A stretch of 22,468 bases of DNA from assembly GCA_002085355.1 (NCBI GenBank), contig NATN01000005.1, forward strand, positions 1 through 22,468, in the 5' to 3' direction. Positions 22,305 to 22,468 of this stretch are shown here, piece by piece. Both the position numbers and the translations under genes were made by a program. The DNA is from Candidatus Zhuqueibacterota bacterium 4484_87 (lineage in GTDB: Bacteria; Zhuqueibacterota; Zhuqueibacteria; Thermofontimicrobiales; Thermofontimicrobiaceae). Position 1 is the first letter of the stretch. Each line of letters starts with the position of its first letter. A model generated the notes under the pieces. It saw nothing but the letters and a program-made list of their open reading frames with translations, made no database searches and was not told the origin of the DNA.

Positions 22305-22468
22305 ATGATCAAGAAAATCCTCATTTTGGGGGGATACGGAAATACTGGTAGGTGGATAGCGGAGTTGTTGCTGCGTTTCTCTCAAGCGGAATTAATTTTG
22401 GCAGGGAGGAATAAAATTAAGGCTGAAAAGACGGCAGCACAACTCAATCAAAAGTATCGCTCTCCAAA
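22305..22468 (+). CDS. Rossmann-fold oxidoreductase, saccharopine-dehydrogenase-like (3' end missing)
   Basis: Only the first 54 codons are in the window. They encode MIKKILILGGYGNTGRWIAE, a beta-alpha-beta dinucleotide-binding start with GGYGNTGR, followed by a second strand AELILAGRNKIKAE whose Arg suggests NADP preference. This pattern fits saccharopine dehydrogenase-like proteins, including the trans-acting enoyl reductase type that modifies lipids. AGAGGA precedes the ATG by four bases. Its place at the end of the LolA-like/barrel operon would fit a role in modifying the lipid being handled, but that is a guess from position. Confidence 0.75.
   Translation, partial: MIKKILILGGYGNTGRWIAELLLRFSQAELILAGRNKIKAEKTAAQLNQKYRSP

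Overview
The window looks like a fragment of a bacterial chromosome from the Fibrobacterota-Chlorobi-Bacteroidota (FCB) superphylum, most plausibly a Calditrichota/KSB1-like lineage. The reasons are a type IX secretion (T9SS) sorting domain on a secreted enzyme, a SusC-like TonB receptor with a carboxypeptidase-regulatory N-terminus, TAnnTTTG promoter-like elements typical of Bacteroidota, and a moderately AT-rich base composition. The lineage is an inference; no rRNA or other marker is present. I see no tRNA, rRNA, CRISPR array, IS element or prophage.

Layout. (A) Bases 1-4792, plus strand: the 3' end of a secreted glycoside-hydrolase-like protein with a T9SS tail, a putative lipoprotein made of two copies of one module, and a TonB-dependent receptor. 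A perfect 14-bp bidirectional terminator (4855-4891) closes this block. (B) Bases 4910-17720, minus strand: about 12.8 kb of signalling and cell-architecture genes. In transcription order these are a REC-GGDEF diguanylate cyclase, a membrane HAMP-PAS histidine kinase, a REC-PAS-PAS histidine kinase coupled to an NtrC-type sigma-54 activator, a REC-PATAN (DUF4388) response regulator coupled to an orphan ParA ATPase, a membrane-anchored lytic transglycosylase, a 557-aa helical protein with a degenerate HPt-like C-terminus, and an FtsZ. (C) Bases 17811-19262, minus strand: gcvPB of the glycine cleavage system. (D) Bases 19579-22468, plus strand: a TetR regulator with its own operator, then a LolA-like periplasmic protein, an outer-membrane beta-barrel and the start of a Rossmann-fold oxidoreductase. 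A second copy of the operator precedes this operon.

Most interesting system. The FtsZ (4910-6565) carries the residues I associate with archaeal FtsZ1/FtsZ2 rather than with bacterial FtsZ. It lies outside any dcw (ftsQAZ) context and has a C-terminal extension that resembles a CheA-type histidine phosphotransfer (HPt) fold with Ser where the phospho-accepting His should be. The gene 21 bases upstream encodes a protein whose C-terminus has the same kind of degenerate HPt-like fold (Ala in place of His). Together with the transglycosylase, ParA, REC-PATAN protein, kinases and cyclase, this suggests an undescribed module in which two-component or c-di-GMP signalling controls a second, archaeal-type FtsZ cytoskeleton. 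A near-consensus sigma-54 promoter precedes the cyclase gene, and a sigma-54 activator is encoded in the same block, so the cluster may be RpoN-controlled. The joint function is inference; the gene order and motifs are read directly.
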